Origin: Barnesiella intestinihominis YIT 11860
Lineage (GTDB): Bacteria > Bacteroidota > Bacteroidia > Bacteroidales > Barnesiellaceae
DNA: 64,000 nt
NCBI RefSeq assembly: GCF_000296465.1
Contig: NZ_JH815203.1
Location: 1 to 64,000 of the forward strand
Direction: 5' to 3'
The number at the start of each line of letters is the position of its first letter. Position 1 is the first letter of the stretch. Positions 27,634 to 36,767 of this stretch are shown in pieces. The position numbers were made by a program, and so were the translations under genes. Below the pieces are notes generated by a model. It was not told the DNA's origin, did no database searches, and saw only the letters and a program-made list of their open reading frames with translations.

Positions 27634-28824
27634 ATGATGAGTAATCATAAATTTATATATAGTATTTTATTCAGCCATCGGATTATTCTCCTCTTAGGAA
27701 TTGTCATTCTGTTTTCGGGATGCGCCAACGAAGATGAACCGGAACAAGGATCTGTAAACCGTACGGTACTGATTTATATGTTGTCGAACAACAACTTAGG
27801 ATCAACATACCGTTTCGATACGCAAAATATCAACGACATGTTACAAGTCGCTGCATCGGGAGGTCTAAATGGAGGAAATCTCATTATTTACCGCGACGGA
27901 TACGATACAAATCCCCAGCTTATACAGATTAGGAAAAACGAATCTGGTTCGGCTGAAAAAGCGATTATAAAGGAATACCCGGACCGTAACTCGGCTACCA
28001 CGGAAGTCATGCGTTCGGTAATCGACGAAACGAAAGAACTATTTCCAGCGAAAGAATACGGATTGATACTTTGGTCTCACAGCACCGGCTGGGCTCCGGG
28101 AAACTCCTCGTTAGCTCTTTCACCGGCTCGACGGTACGAATTGCCCACACGCTCTTTCGGGCAAGACGGAAAAAATTATATGGAAATAGACGAACTAGCA
28201 GAAGCTATACCCGATAAACAATTCCACTTTATTCTCACGGACGTTTGTTTCATGGGTGGAATAGAATGTGCCTATCAATTACGAAACAAGACCGATTATT
28301 ATATAGGATCGGCAGCCGAAGTTCTAGGAGCCGGAATGCCCTACTCGTTGACCATTCCAAAACTATTCGATTATCATCTCGATCTCAAAGATGTTTGCAA
28401 TACAATCTATACTTATTACAATGCTCAAAGCGGAGCATATCGCACATCTACCGTGGGATTGGTGGACTGCCATAGATTGGAAGCATTAGCCGATAGTATC
28501 CATGAAATTTTCGAGGCTCATCGAAACGATGCCATGCCCGATATTTCCAATATCCAACATTTCGATCGTCAACCGCCATATATTTGTTTTGACTTACAAG
28601 ATTTTCTATCGCAAATCGCTACTCCCGATGAAAATACAGGGTTGGAGCAAGCCCTCTCCCAAGCCATACTCTACCATGCGGCAACCCCTTCGGTCATGGG
28701 AGATGTCTCCATTTACAAACATTGCGGCCTGAGCTGCTACATTTTAGGAACAGGAAACACGACCCTCGACCGATATTATACGACCCTTGATTGGTACAAA
28801 CGAGTCTATCCCGACAATAATTAA
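27634..28824 (+). CDS. clostripain-family (C11) cysteine peptidase, lipoprotein
   Basis: This protein of 396 aa starts at the ATG at 27634 (a second ATG follows immediately). The signal IILLLGIVILFSGC is a lipobox. Peptidase C11 marks are present: the catalytic His in YGLILWSHSTGWAPG and the catalytic Cys in FILTDVCFMGGIECAY. C11 enzymes cut after Arg or Lys and are often self-activated; many Bacteroidota carry several. It is probably attached to the outer or inner membrane. The mscS gene follows 19 bases downstream, likely in the same transcript. Confidence 0.92.
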   Translation: MMSNHKFIYSILFSHRIILLLGIVILFSGCANEDEPEQGSVNRTVLIYMLSNNNLGSTYRFDTQNINDMLQVAASGGLNGGNLIIYRDGYDTNPQLIQIRKNESGSAEKAIIKEYPDRNSATTEVMRSVIDETKELFPAKEYGLILWSHSTGWAPGNSSLALSPARRYELPTRSFGQDGKNYMEIDELAEAIPDKQFHFILTDVCFMGGIECAYQLRNKTDYYIGSAAEVLGAGMPYSLTIPKLFDYHLDLKDVCNTIYTYYNAQSGAYRTSTVGLVDCHRLEALADSIHEIFEAHRNDAMPDISNIQHFDRQPPYICFDLQDFLSQIATPDENTGLEQALSQAILYHAATPSVMGDVSIYKHCGLSCYILGTGNTTLDRYYTTLDWYKRVYPDNN

Positions 28825-28843
28825 ACTCTTAATTCTATTCATA

Positions 28844-29770
28844 ATGTCAATTTTCAATTCTTTACAATCCTTACTGGCTCAAACGCCAGAAGTTCCGGCT
28901 CCGGAAGAGATCGCCCAAACGTGGCAACAAAAATTATCGGCACTTTCGTCTCTATCGTTCCAGCAATTCATGGAACAAGCCATCAGTGCCATATTACACG
29001 GAGCAGTAAAAATAGCTATCGCACTGGCTGTATTTTTTATCGGAAAGTGGATCATCAACCGTATCTATCATTTTATCTCCAAAGCATTCATACGCCGTAA
29101 CGTCGAACTGTCCCTGCGGACCTTTCTACTCAGCTTGATACGCATCATCTTGATGCTTATTCTCATCGTTATCGTGATAGGAATACTCGGTATCAACACC
29201 AGTTCGTTTTTAGCCATATTCGCCTCTGCCGGACTTGCCATCGGTATGGCTTTGAGCGGTACGCTTCAAAACTTCGCAGGAGGGGTCATGATACTTCTGT
29301 TCAAACCCTATAAAGTCGGAGATTTTATCGAAGCGCAAGGTTACTCGGGAACTGTAAAGGAGATACAGATATTCAATACCATACTCAATACACCGGATAA
29401 CAAAACGATTATCATACCTAACGGAGGATTATCGACAGGCAGCCTGAACAACTATTCCAAAGAGGGACGCCGACGTGTCGACTGGAAAATAGGCATCGCA
29501 TACGGCGACGATTTCGATACGGCTCGCAAAGCCATTCTCGAACTACTTGCAGCAGACAAACGAGTATTCGATGACCCGGCTCCGTTTGTAGTCCTAAGCA
29601 GTCTAGCCGATAGTGCGATCGAAATAACCGTACGAGTATGGACAGCTTCCGAGAATTACTGGGGAGTATTCTTCGACTTTAACGAACAAGTCTACAAACA
29701 GTTTGACAAATACGGGCTGCACTTCCCTTATCCACAAGTAGATGTACACATGATACAAGACAATCAATAA
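28844..29770 (+). CDS. small-conductance mechanosensitive channel (MscS family)
   Basis: This 308-aa inner-membrane channel opens on membrane tension to release solutes. The ATG at 28844 is chosen; an upstream ATG at 28787 overlaps the clostripain gene. Three hydrophobic segments are seen (about 60-85, 105-130 and 135-160). The third is the Gly/Ala-rich pore helix FAGGVMILLFKP with SAGLAIGMALSGTLQN before it. The beta domain follows (VGDFIEAQGYSGTVKEIQIFNT, IPNGGLSTGSLNNYS). Confidence 0.95.
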   Translation: MSIFNSLQSLLAQTPEVPAPEEIAQTWQQKLSALSSLSFQQFMEQAISAILHGAVKIAIALAVFFIGKWIINRIYHFISKAFIRRNVELSLRTFLLSLIRIILMLILIVIVIGILGINTSSFLAIFASAGLAIGMALSGTLQNFAGGVMILLFKPYKVGDFIEAQGYSGTVKEIQIFNTILNTPDNKTIIIPNGGLSTGSLNNYSKEGRRRVDWKIGIAYGDDFDTARKAILELLAADKRVFDDPAPFVVLSSLADSAIEITVRVWTASENYWGVFFDFNEQVYKQFDKYGLHFPYPQVDVHMIQDNQ

Positions 29771-29781
29771 TCATCGTATCG

Positions 29782-29824
29782 AACGAGAAAGGGGCGAATA
29801 AATTTTTGCCCCTTTCTCGTTTTC
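29782..29824 (+). terminator. terminator after mscS
   Basis: AACGAGAAAGGGGC (from 29782) pairs with GCCCCTTTCTCGTT (29808-29822), followed by TTTCTT. Confidence 0.85.
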
Positions 29825-29897
29825 TTATAAAACACGAACCCACGTATATAACAGTTTACCGATTTTTTATATATCCGTATCGTAAAACAGAGAAACA

Positions 29898-30386
29898 ATG
29901 ATAAGAGACGTAAAGCCACAAGATGCCACAGCAATCACAAAAATTTATAACGAATATATCACAAACAGTATAATTTCATTCGAAACCGAACCTTTAACCG
30001 AAGAAGATATGCTGTCACGTATCGTGCAAATATCGTCGAAATATCCCTATTTTGTCTATGAAACAGACGGCATAGTGGTCGGATACTGTTATGCCCATGC
30101 ATGGAAAGAAAGAGCTGCTTATCGATATACAGCAGAAACAACCGTTTATTTATCTCCCGCATACACAGGCAGAGGCATAGGGACTCTGCTCATGCAAAAA
30201 TTAATCGAAGAGTGCCGTAACAAAAATTACCGCGCATTGATAGCATGCATAACAGACGACAATATAGCCAGCAAGTCACTCCACATCAGACTCGGATTCA
30301 AACAAGTATCCCATTTCAAAAAAGTGGGACTAAAATTCGACCGATGGTTAGATGTCGTGGACTATGAATTATTACTAACGCCATAA
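29898..30386 (+). CDS. GNAT N-acetyltransferase, phosphinothricin acetyltransferase-like
   Basis: This 162-aa acetyl-CoA-dependent acetyltransferase opens IRDVKPQDATAITKIYNEYI, has the PAT-type SIISFETEPLTEEDM, and the acetyl-CoA loop GRGIGTLLMQKLIEECR. FVYETDGIVVGYCYAHAW and YTAETTVYLSP are further family marks. The natural substrate is probably an amino acid analogue such as methionine sulfoximine; this is not readable. It is monocistronic between a terminator and a gene-free stretch. Confidence 0.9.
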   Translation: MIRDVKPQDATAITKIYNEYITNSIISFETEPLTEEDMLSRIVQISSKYPYFVYETDGIVVGYCYAHAWKERAAYRYTAETTVYLSPAYTGRGIGTLLMQKLIEECRNKNYRALIACITDDNIASKSLHIRLGFKQVSHFKKVGLKFDRWLDVVDYELLLTP

Positions 30387-30672
30387 CACTATTTACACTC
30401 ATTGTTTGAAGGAGGTTAAAAATTTGAAGATTTATAATTTTAATTCCTAAAAACGGCTCAACATTGAATGTCTTTTTATAACTTTACGGCAATAATAAGG
30501 TGTAAAAGGATTGTCTGTAAAAAATACATCTCCTTCTCACCGCGATAGCCTCATGAGGGTAAGGAATTTAAGGTAATCCTACCTCGTACACTTTCCCGGT
30601 TATATCGTCGAAAATATCTTTCTCGATTATATAATGGGGCATTAAGACAGATAAAAAATAAAAAACATATAA
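30387..30672. other. stretch without an assigned gene before recJ
   Basis: This 286-base stretch holds no protein gene that can be supported. It includes a 10-bp palindrome CCTCATGAGG (30549-30558), a 24-codon minus-strand open frame (30568-30642) that looks protein-like but too short to call, and presumably the recJ leader. No clean TAnnTTTG promoter was found. Confidence 0.5.
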
Positions 30673-32394
30673 ATGATAAGTAAATGGAATTACTTACCCC
30701 TTACATCAAACGAACAACAAATAGCCCGGACATTAGGGGACCGATATCCAAAGGTCCCTGCACTCTGTAAGCTACTCGCTCAACGAGGGGTTACTTCTGC
30801 CGCCGAAGCGGAGAAGTTTTTCAAGCCCCAGCTGTCCGATCTCCATGACCCGTTCTTAATGAGAGATATGGAAAAAGCTGTAGTTAGGCTTAATCGTGCA
30901 TTAGGGAGTAAAGAAAAAATTATGATTTACGGAGACTACGACGTAGACGGGACGACTGCCGTATCTCTGGTATATAAGTTTTTACAAAACTATTATTCGG
31001 GACTCGACTACTATATCCCCGACCGTTATGAAGAGGGATACGGTATTTCCGACAAAAGTATCGACTATGCCGCCGAAAACGGTATCACGCTGTTCATCGC
31101 TCTCGACTGTGGCATCAAAGCCGTAGAAAAAATAGCTTACGCCAAAAGCAAAGGGATCGATTTTATCATCTGCGACCATCACATGCCCGATGACCAATTG
31201 CCTGATGCCGTAGCTATACTCAATCCCAAATTAGAAGGAGAAACCTATCCCTATAAACACTTATCGGGGTGTGGCGTCGGATACAAATTCATGCAAGGGT
31301 TTGCCATCAATAACGGTATCGACATAACTTCCGACCTAGAACCGCTGCTTGATCTCGTCGCCGTGAGCATAGCGTCAGACATCGTACCCATAACCGGAGA
31401 AAACCGAATCCTTGCCTATCACGGTCTTAAACGACTCAACTCCAATCCTAGCATGGGTTTAAGAGGTATATTGAAAGTATGCGGATTGAATAACAAAAAT
31501 ATTACAATCAGCGACATCGTATTCAAAATAGGGCCTCGCATCAATGCTTCGGGACGTATGCAATCGGGAAAAGAAGCGGTAGACCTGCTGGTCGCCAAAG
31601 ACATGGCAGGAGCTTTGGAAAAAAGTCAAAATATCGACCAGTACAATGAGGATCGTAAAGAGCTCGATAAACGTATCACCGAAGAGGCGAGCAGAATATT
31701 GGAAGAACATATCGACATAAATCGAAGGAAATCGATTGTTATTTACAATAAAGACTGGCACAAAGGAATTATAGGTATCGTGGCCTCACGCCTGACGGAA
31801 CTATATTATCGCCCGGCCGTCGTTCTTACCCTATCCGACGGACTGGCCACAGGGTCGGCTCGGTCGGTACAAGGATTCGATATTTATAAAGCCGTAGAAT
31901 CTTGTCGAGACTTACTCGAAAATTTTGGAGGACATACCTATGCCGTGGGATTATCGATGAAAGAAGAACACATCAAGGAATTTACGGCTCGATTCGAGGA
32001 ACACGTCGCCCGGCACATCTTACCAGACCAGATGGAACCGCAAATCGACATAGATACAGAAATCAATTTCAATGAAATCACACCCGATTTCTTTACTATG
32101 CTGAAACAATTTAATCCGTTCGGCCCGGGAAACCAAAAACCTATTTTCTGCACCCGGCGTGTAACCGATTACGGAACAAGCCGCCTTGTTGGAAAAAAGA
32201 ACGAACACGTGAAATTGGAACTGGTGGATAGCAAATCGAAAAATATCATGAATGGAATTGCATTTAATATGAGCCAGCATTTCGAACATATCAAAGCCGG
32301 CAAACCATTCGATATTTGTTACACCATAGAGGAGAACACCCACAACAATGGTTCGATACAGTTATTTATCAAAGATATGCGCCCCTCGGAATAA
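30673..32394 (+). CDS. recJ: single-stranded-DNA exonuclease RecJ
   Basis: This 5'-3' exonuclease acts in recombination and repair. It is 573 aa with all DHH-family motifs: IYGDYDVDGTTA, FIALDCG, FIICDHHMP (DHH), SGCGVGYKF, and in the DHHA1 domain GSARSVQGFDIY and NFGGHTYAVGLS. A C-terminal OB-fold segment follows. The start MISKWNYLPLTSNEQQ fits the Bacteroidota form. It is closed by a strong hairpin. Confidence 0.97.
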   Translation: MISKWNYLPLTSNEQQIARTLGDRYPKVPALCKLLAQRGVTSAAEAEKFFKPQLSDLHDPFLMRDMEKAVVRLNRALGSKEKIMIYGDYDVDGTTAVSLVYKFLQNYYSGLDYYIPDRYEEGYGISDKSIDYAAENGITLFIALDCGIKAVEKIAYAKSKGIDFIICDHHMPDDQLPDAVAILNPKLEGETYPYKHLSGCGVGYKFMQGFAINNGIDITSDLEPLLDLVAVSIASDIVPITGENRILAYHGLKRLNSNPSMGLRGILKVCGLNNKNITISDIVFKIGPRINASGRMQSGKEAVDLLVAKDMAGALEKSQNIDQYNEDRKELDKRITEEASRILEEHIDINRRKSIVIYNKDWHKGIIGIVASRLTELYYRPAVVLTLSDGLATGSARSVQGFDIYKAVESCRDLLENFGGHTYAVGLSMKEEHIKEFTARFEEHVARHILPDQMEPQIDIDTEINFNEITPDFFTMLKQFNPFGPGNQKPIFCTRRVTDYGTSRLVGKKNEHVKLELVDSKSKNIMNGIAFNMSQHFEHIKAGKPFDICYTIEENTHNNGSIQLFIKDMRPSE

Positions 32395-32412
32395 TACTAT
32401 TTGACACAATAT

Positions 32413-32455
32413 AACAGTAGGGAGAGATTTCTTGTAAATCTCTCCCTACTGTTTA
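32413..32455. terminator. hairpin terminator between recJ and the BspA-like gene
   Basis: An 18-bp perfect stem (32413-32430 with 32436-32453) with a five-base loop lies between the convergent genes. It probably terminates recJ and may also serve the minus-strand gene. Confidence 0.8.
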
Positions 32456-32502
32456 CCATTTACATTTTCAAAAATAAAATTACAAGACAAGATTGAATAT
32501 AA

Positions 32503-33267
32503 TCATATCTTTACCTTAACCGTCCTACCTGCATATTTAACAAGATAAATACCTCTTTCTTGTAACCGAATCTCCATACGCTCGCCAGTTGCCGGCAAAG
32601 TTTTTACCAATACTCCATTTATATCATAAATCCAAACATACCCTTCGGTTATACCATCTATTATTATTCGGTCTTCTTTTCCCGATATTCTCACAGAATT
32701 TTGGATTTCTACAATCCCTGAAAAATCAGATTCTACAATCATAGGAAAATCTTTCCAAACATGTGCATTCCTATAAGCAGCCAATCGTCCTTTCGGAACA
32801 TATAGTACACAATCCTTCTTATTTACATTATCAAAGCTACTAGAATCACAAACAGGTGGAACCTGTCCCAAACAATAGATTTGCACCAAAAACAAACAAT
32901 TTTGGAAAGCACATTTATTAACTGAAACGATACTTTCAGGGAAAGTCACAGTTTCCACCCCCAAACAGCCTCCGAAAGCATTTTCTTCAATCGATGTCAC
33001 TCTATACGTCTTTGAATAATCAACCACAGGTGGCCCAATAATCTCTCCACCCGGTCCAACAACAAAAATTCCATCTCCACCTTGAACTTCTTCGGGGATA
33101 ACAATTTTCCCAATATACTCAGTCGTTCCCCTATCTACACCAACGGTCGCCTCAGACTCAGATGTAATTTTATAATAAATCTTCTCATGCTCAAAGTCAT
33201 AAGCCTTTATGTTAAAAATAGTAGGGAAAAAGCAGCCGAATAATAAAATTCTCCGTATTTGATTCAT
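32503..33267 (-). CDS. BspA-like leucine-rich-repeat surface protein with sorting-type C-terminus
   Basis: This protein of 254 aa starts at the ATG at 33267 (MNQIRRILLFGCFFPTIFNIKAY gives a signal peptide); an ATG at 33285 is possible. The middle holds one or two BspA/LRR_5 repeats (VTSIEENAFGGCLGVETVTFPESIVSVNKCAFQNC) and the linked block CVLYVPKGRLAAYRNAHVWKDF. The last about 65 residues (IDGITEGYVWIYDINGVLVKTLP ... GIYLVKYAG) resemble type-9-secretion sorting domains. It is probably cell-surface or secreted. The gene is A/T-richer than its neighbours and stands alone between recJ and recQ. Confidence 0.85.
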   Translation of the reverse strand: MNQIRRILLFGCFFPTIFNIKAYDFEHEKIYYKITSESEATVGVDRGTTEYIGKIVIPEEVQGGDGIFVVGPGGEIIGPPVVDYSKTYRVTSIEENAFGGCLGVETVTFPESIVSVNKCAFQNCLFLVQIYCLGQVPPVCDSSSFDNVNKKDCVLYVPKGRLAAYRNAHVWKDFPMIVESDFSGIVEIQNSVRISGKEDRIIIDGITEGYVWIYDINGVLVKTLPATGERMEIRLQERGIYLVKYAGRTVKVKI

Positions 33268-33466
33268 CTTTCTAACTAAAAACACATATCATAATAACGG
33301 TCAAACTTTATTTTTATTATATATTGCTTTTTTTTAGATATTGCAACCCTCTTTACTTTATACTAATCAAGAACTAAAAAAATTCAAAAAACGCCCCTCT
33401 GACCTTGAACGAATCGATAACAATCAGATTTATTTCGCTATTTCTACATCATAAAAGATAAAATTG

Positions 33467-33474
33467 TAATTTTG
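33467..33474 (+). promoter_or_regulatory. recQ promoter -7 element
   Basis: TAATTTTG matches TAnnTTTG, 19 bases upstream of the recQ ATG. Confidence 0.55.
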
Positions 33475-33493
33475 CGCCGAATCTGCAAAAGGA

Positions 33494-35401
33494 ATGAACG
33501 AAATTATCCACGAAGTATTGCATAAATATTGGGGCTATTCCCAATTCCGTCCTATGCAGGAAGAGATTATCACCTCACTGCTCGACGGGCATGACACGTT
33601 GGGATTAATGCCGACAGGGGGAGGAAAATCCCTTACATTCCAAGTTCCCACCCTTAGCCGGGAAGGCATCTGTTTAGTAATTACCCCATTGGTCGCTTTG
33701 ATGAAAGACCAAGTAGATAACCTACGCAGCCGAGGGATACGGGCAGCTTATCTGCACGCCGGTATGACGCGCCGTGAGATGATCGTCACTCTCGACAATT
33801 GCCTGTACGGACGCTATAAATTTCTGTACATTTCACCGGAACGTCTGGATACGGAATTATTCATCGCTCGTATTAAAGGATTGCCGGTTTCCTTTATCGT
33901 CGTGGACGAAGCTCACTGCATTTCTCAATGGGGATACGATTTCCGTCCGGCCTATTTGAAAATAGCAGACATACGTTATATTCTGCCCGAAGTCCCTATA
34001 CTGGCACTCACAGCTACTGCTACCCCCAAAGTAGCCGAAGATATACAACGTAAGCTATCCTTCCGCAACGGGCAAGTTTTCCGCACCGGTTTCTCACGTC
34101 CCAATCTTTCATACGTGGTAAGACAAGGAGAAGACAAGCTCCAACAACTGCTACGCATACTCAACCGTGTGCCGGGCAGCGCTATCGTGTATGTGAGGAA
34201 TCGAAAACGGACGAAAGAAGTCGCCGAAGAATTGCGCAAAGCTGGTATATCGGCAGATTTTTTTCACGCTGGATTGAACTCGGAAGAAAAAGCCGATAAA
34301 CAACAAAAATGGAAAGCAGACGAAATCCGGGTTATGGTTTCGACAAATGCCTTCGGCATGGGTATAGACAAACCAAACGTAAGGGTTGTCGTCCATATCG
34401 AAATGCCGAACGCCCCCGAAGAGTACTTTCAAGAAGCGGGACGAGCGGGGCGTGATGGAACCCGTTCCTATGCGGTATTGCTTTATGCCCGAAGAGATAA
34501 AGCCACGTTGCACAAAAGGTTGACCGAGGAATTTCCCGATAAGGAATTTATATTGAAAGTTTACGAACGCGTAGGCAATTTTCTCGAAATAGCATTAGGC
34601 TGTGGCATGGATTCGATTTACGAGTTTAACTTGAAACGCTTTTGCACCACATTCAAGTATGCTGCCACACCTGTACTCAACGCGCTGAAAATACTTACCA
34701 TTTCGGGATATATCGAATTTATCGAGGAAACCGACTCTCTATCCCGGATCATGATTCTGGTACACAAGGACGAACTATACGAATTACGAGAAAGTGATCC
34801 CCAAACCGACCGTGTGCTGCAATGCCTATTGCGATCTTATACCGGACTGTTCGCCGACTACACATATATTCATGAAGATTTGTTGTGCCAACGGCTCGGC
34901 ATGAACCAGCAGGAAGTGTATGAATCGCTGCTAAAACTGAACCGCATGCATGTACTGCATTATATTCCCCGGCGTCGCACCCCATACATCGTCTATACCC
35001 GGGAACGCATGGAGCCCCGCTATGTACAAATTACCCGCGAAGCCTATGAAGAGCGTCGAGAGCGTATGGCAGATCGCATAAAAAGTATGATTACATACGC
35101 TATCTCTTCTCGCTGTCGCCAACAAATGCTCCTGGAATATTTCGGAGAAAAAGCAGATTATGAATGTGGCTATTGCGACAACTGTATCGAACGAAAAAAA
35201 CGAGAGACCGTCTCAAAAAATACTCCGATACAAATTGCGAAAGAGATACAGCGACTGCTCGGAAATGGGGCAATCAGCCGAAACAAAATCGTGGAAAGCC
35301 TCCCCTATCCAGAGAACGAGGTTATCGAGAGCTTGCGCTTTTTACAGGACGAAGGATTCATTACCGCCTGCGAAGACGGTATTCACTATAAAAATAAATA
35401 A
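33494..35401 (+). CDS. recQ: ATP-dependent DNA helicase RecQ
   Basis: This 3'-5' helicase acts in recombination and fork repair. Helicase motifs are clear: MPTGGGKSLTFQVP (Walker A), VVDEAHCISQWGYDFRPAY (DEAH), LALTATATP, and QEAGRAGRDG (motif VI). The RecQ zinc site is present in the last third (SRCRQQMLLEYFGE, CGYCDNC). At 635 aa it has no HRDC domain like that of E. coli RecQ; the C-terminus is a short winged-helix-like part. lrgA follows 36 bases downstream. Confidence 0.96.
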   Translation: MNEIIHEVLHKYWGYSQFRPMQEEIITSLLDGHDTLGLMPTGGGKSLTFQVPTLSREGICLVITPLVALMKDQVDNLRSRGIRAAYLHAGMTRREMIVTLDNCLYGRYKFLYISPERLDTELFIARIKGLPVSFIVVDEAHCISQWGYDFRPAYLKIADIRYILPEVPILALTATATPKVAEDIQRKLSFRNGQVFRTGFSRPNLSYVVRQGEDKLQQLLRILNRVPGSAIVYVRNRKRTKEVAEELRKAGISADFFHAGLNSEEKADKQQKWKADEIRVMVSTNAFGMGIDKPNVRVVVHIEMPNAPEEYFQEAGRAGRDGTRSYAVLLYARRDKATLHKRLTEEFPDKEFILKVYERVGNFLEIALGCGMDSIYEFNLKRFCTTFKYAATPVLNALKILTISGYIEFIEETDSLSRIMILVHKDELYELRESDPQTDRVLQCLLRSYTGLFADYTYIHEDLLCQRLGMNQQEVYESLLKLNRMHVLHYIPRRRTPYIVYTRERMEPRYVQITREAYEERRERMADRIKSMITYAISSRCRQQMLLEYFGEKADYECGYCDNCIERKKRETVSKNTPIQIAKEIQRLLGNGAISRNKIVESLPYPENEVIESLRFLQDEGFITACEDGIHYKNK

Positions 35402-35437
35402 CAGAAGGTATTCAGGTATTATCAAGATTAAGTAAAA

Positions 35438-35803
35438 ATGATTAAAGGTTTTTGTTACATCATGCTTTTCTATGTATTAGGAGAGATGATGAGTCTGCTA
35501 ATCGGGAAACTCATTCCCGGCAGCGTATGCGGCATGATATTGCTATTCATCGCGCTCACTTTAAAATGGATCCGTCCGCACGATGTAGATAAAGCAGCCT
35601 CGGCACTCACCCGCAATATGGCTCTGTTTTTCGTTCCCGCCAGCATAGGGCTAATGCACGAATATAAAATACTCATGAGCAATTGGGTAGTATTACTCAC
35701 CGTATCGGTTGTGACAACATTGCTGGTAATCGTTGTCGTCGGAGTAACCGAAGAACAGCTCGACCGCAAATTATCCCATAAGAAAGGAGGTGAAAAAATA
35801 TGA
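35438..35803 (+). CDS. lrgA: LrgA/CidA-family membrane protein
   Basis: This 121-aa protein with four hydrophobic segments has the holin-like CidA/LrgA signature GKLIPGSVCGMILLFIALTLKW and NMALFFVPASIGLM. LrgA-LrgB pairs affect murein hydrolase activity, and some relatives export metabolites such as pyruvate or glycolate. It overlaps lrgB by four bases (ATGA), indicating translational coupling. Confidence 0.92.
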   Translation: MIKGFCYIMLFYVLGEMMSLLIGKLIPGSVCGMILLFIALTLKWIRPHDVDKAASALTRNMALFFVPASIGLMHEYKILMSNWVVLLTVSVVTTLLVIVVVGVTEEQLDRKLSHKKGGEKI

Positions 35804-36492
35804 GTGAAATATTTTCTTCTACTCCCTTTATACTCCTATTGGTATTGGGAAGCTATTTAGCCGGCTGCAAATTGTACCGAAAAAAACACATAGCTCTGTT
35901 TCACCCTCTTCTAGTCGCTATGGTGCTTATCATAGCTCTCCTTTCATTACTGGACATTGACTATGACACGTTTTGCGCAGGTAGCAGTTTCATCAGCTTT
36001 CTTTTAGGACCCTCGGTCGTTGCACTGGGATATGCCCTTTACGAACAAATCGAGCAAATCAGAGGAAAAGAGATACCCGTACTTACTGCTGTCTTTGCCG
36101 GCGGTATCGTAGGTATAGTAAGTGTCATAGCTATTTGCAGAATCATGGGAGTAGACGAGGCTATCACCTCGTCACTGCAACCCAAATCGGTAACCATACC
36201 CATCGCTATCTCCTTGTCGGAACACTCGAATGGCATACCGTCGCTCACCGCAGTTATCGTATTTGGCTGCGGGCTTTTGGGTGGTATCGTCGGTCCTGCC
36301 ATTCTCGACCGCTGCCACGTCAACAGCCGAGTAGCCAGAGGGCTTGCCTTAGGTTCGGCGGCACATGGGCTAGGAACGGCACGAGCCATCGAATTGGGAG
36401 CCGTCGAAGGGGCTATCAGTGGCTTGGCCATCGGGCTGATGGGAGTTATCACCTCTTTACTTATACCTCTCTTTGAAAGTATTATGCGCTAA
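35800..36492 (+). CDS. lrgB: LrgB-family membrane protein
   Basis: This 230-aa protein with about seven membrane segments has the LrgB family blocks LGPSVVALGYALYEQ, LQPKSVTIPIAISLSEHSNGIPSLTAVIVF, and ARGLALGSAAHGLGTARAIELG. It is the partner of the preceding LrgA. Its role (holin-antiholin-like or metabolite export) cannot be decided from sequence. Confidence 0.95.
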   Translation: MSEIFSSTPFILLLVLGSYLAGCKLYRKKHIALFHPLLVAMVLIIALLSLLDIDYDTFCAGSSFISFLLGPSVVALGYALYEQIEQIRGKEIPVLTAVFAGGIVGIVSVIAICRIMGVDEAITSSLQPKSVTIPIAISLSEHSNGIPSLTAVIVFGCGLLGGIVGPAILDRCHVNSRVARGLALGSAAHGLGTARAIELGAVEGAISGLAIGLMGVITSLLIPLFESIMR

Positions 36493-36561
36493 TAATCAAA
36501 GCATAAAATAAAAATATGACTTTATACCGATAAAATTAAGTATAATAATTTACAGATACCG

Positions 36562-36592
36562 CTTGCATATTCCAATAAAAGCCGTATCTTTG
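36562..36592 (+). promoter_or_regulatory. tRNA-Lys promoter
   Basis: TATCTTTG (36585-36592) is a perfect -7 element, and CTTG (36562-36565) lies 19 nt upstream as a near -33 element. It is 30 bases before the tRNA. Confidence 0.7.
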
Positions 36593-36621
36593 CAACGCTT
36601 TTACAAAAAGCAACAAGGTTA

Positions 36622-36694
36622 GATTCGCTAGCTCAGCTGGTAGAGCACAACACTTTTAATGTTGGGGTCTTGGGTTCGAGCCCCAAGCGGATCA
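36622..36694 (+). tRNA. tRNA-Lys (anticodon TTT)
   Basis: A 73-nt cloverleaf has acceptor GATTCGC/GCGGATC, D arm GCTC/GAGC, anticodon loop CTTTTAA (TTT), T loop TTCGAGC and discriminator A. CCA is not encoded. Confidence 0.97.
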
Positions 36695-36733
36695 CAGAAA
36701 CGCTGGACAGAAATGGACAGTAAATGTACAACT

Positions 36734-36767
36734 ACTCCTACAATATTTGATATTGTAGGAGTTTTTT
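36734..36767 (+). terminator. terminator after tRNA-Lys
   Basis: ACTCCTACAATA (36734-36745) pairs with TATTGTAGGAGT (36751-36762), followed by a run of T. Confidence 0.9.
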
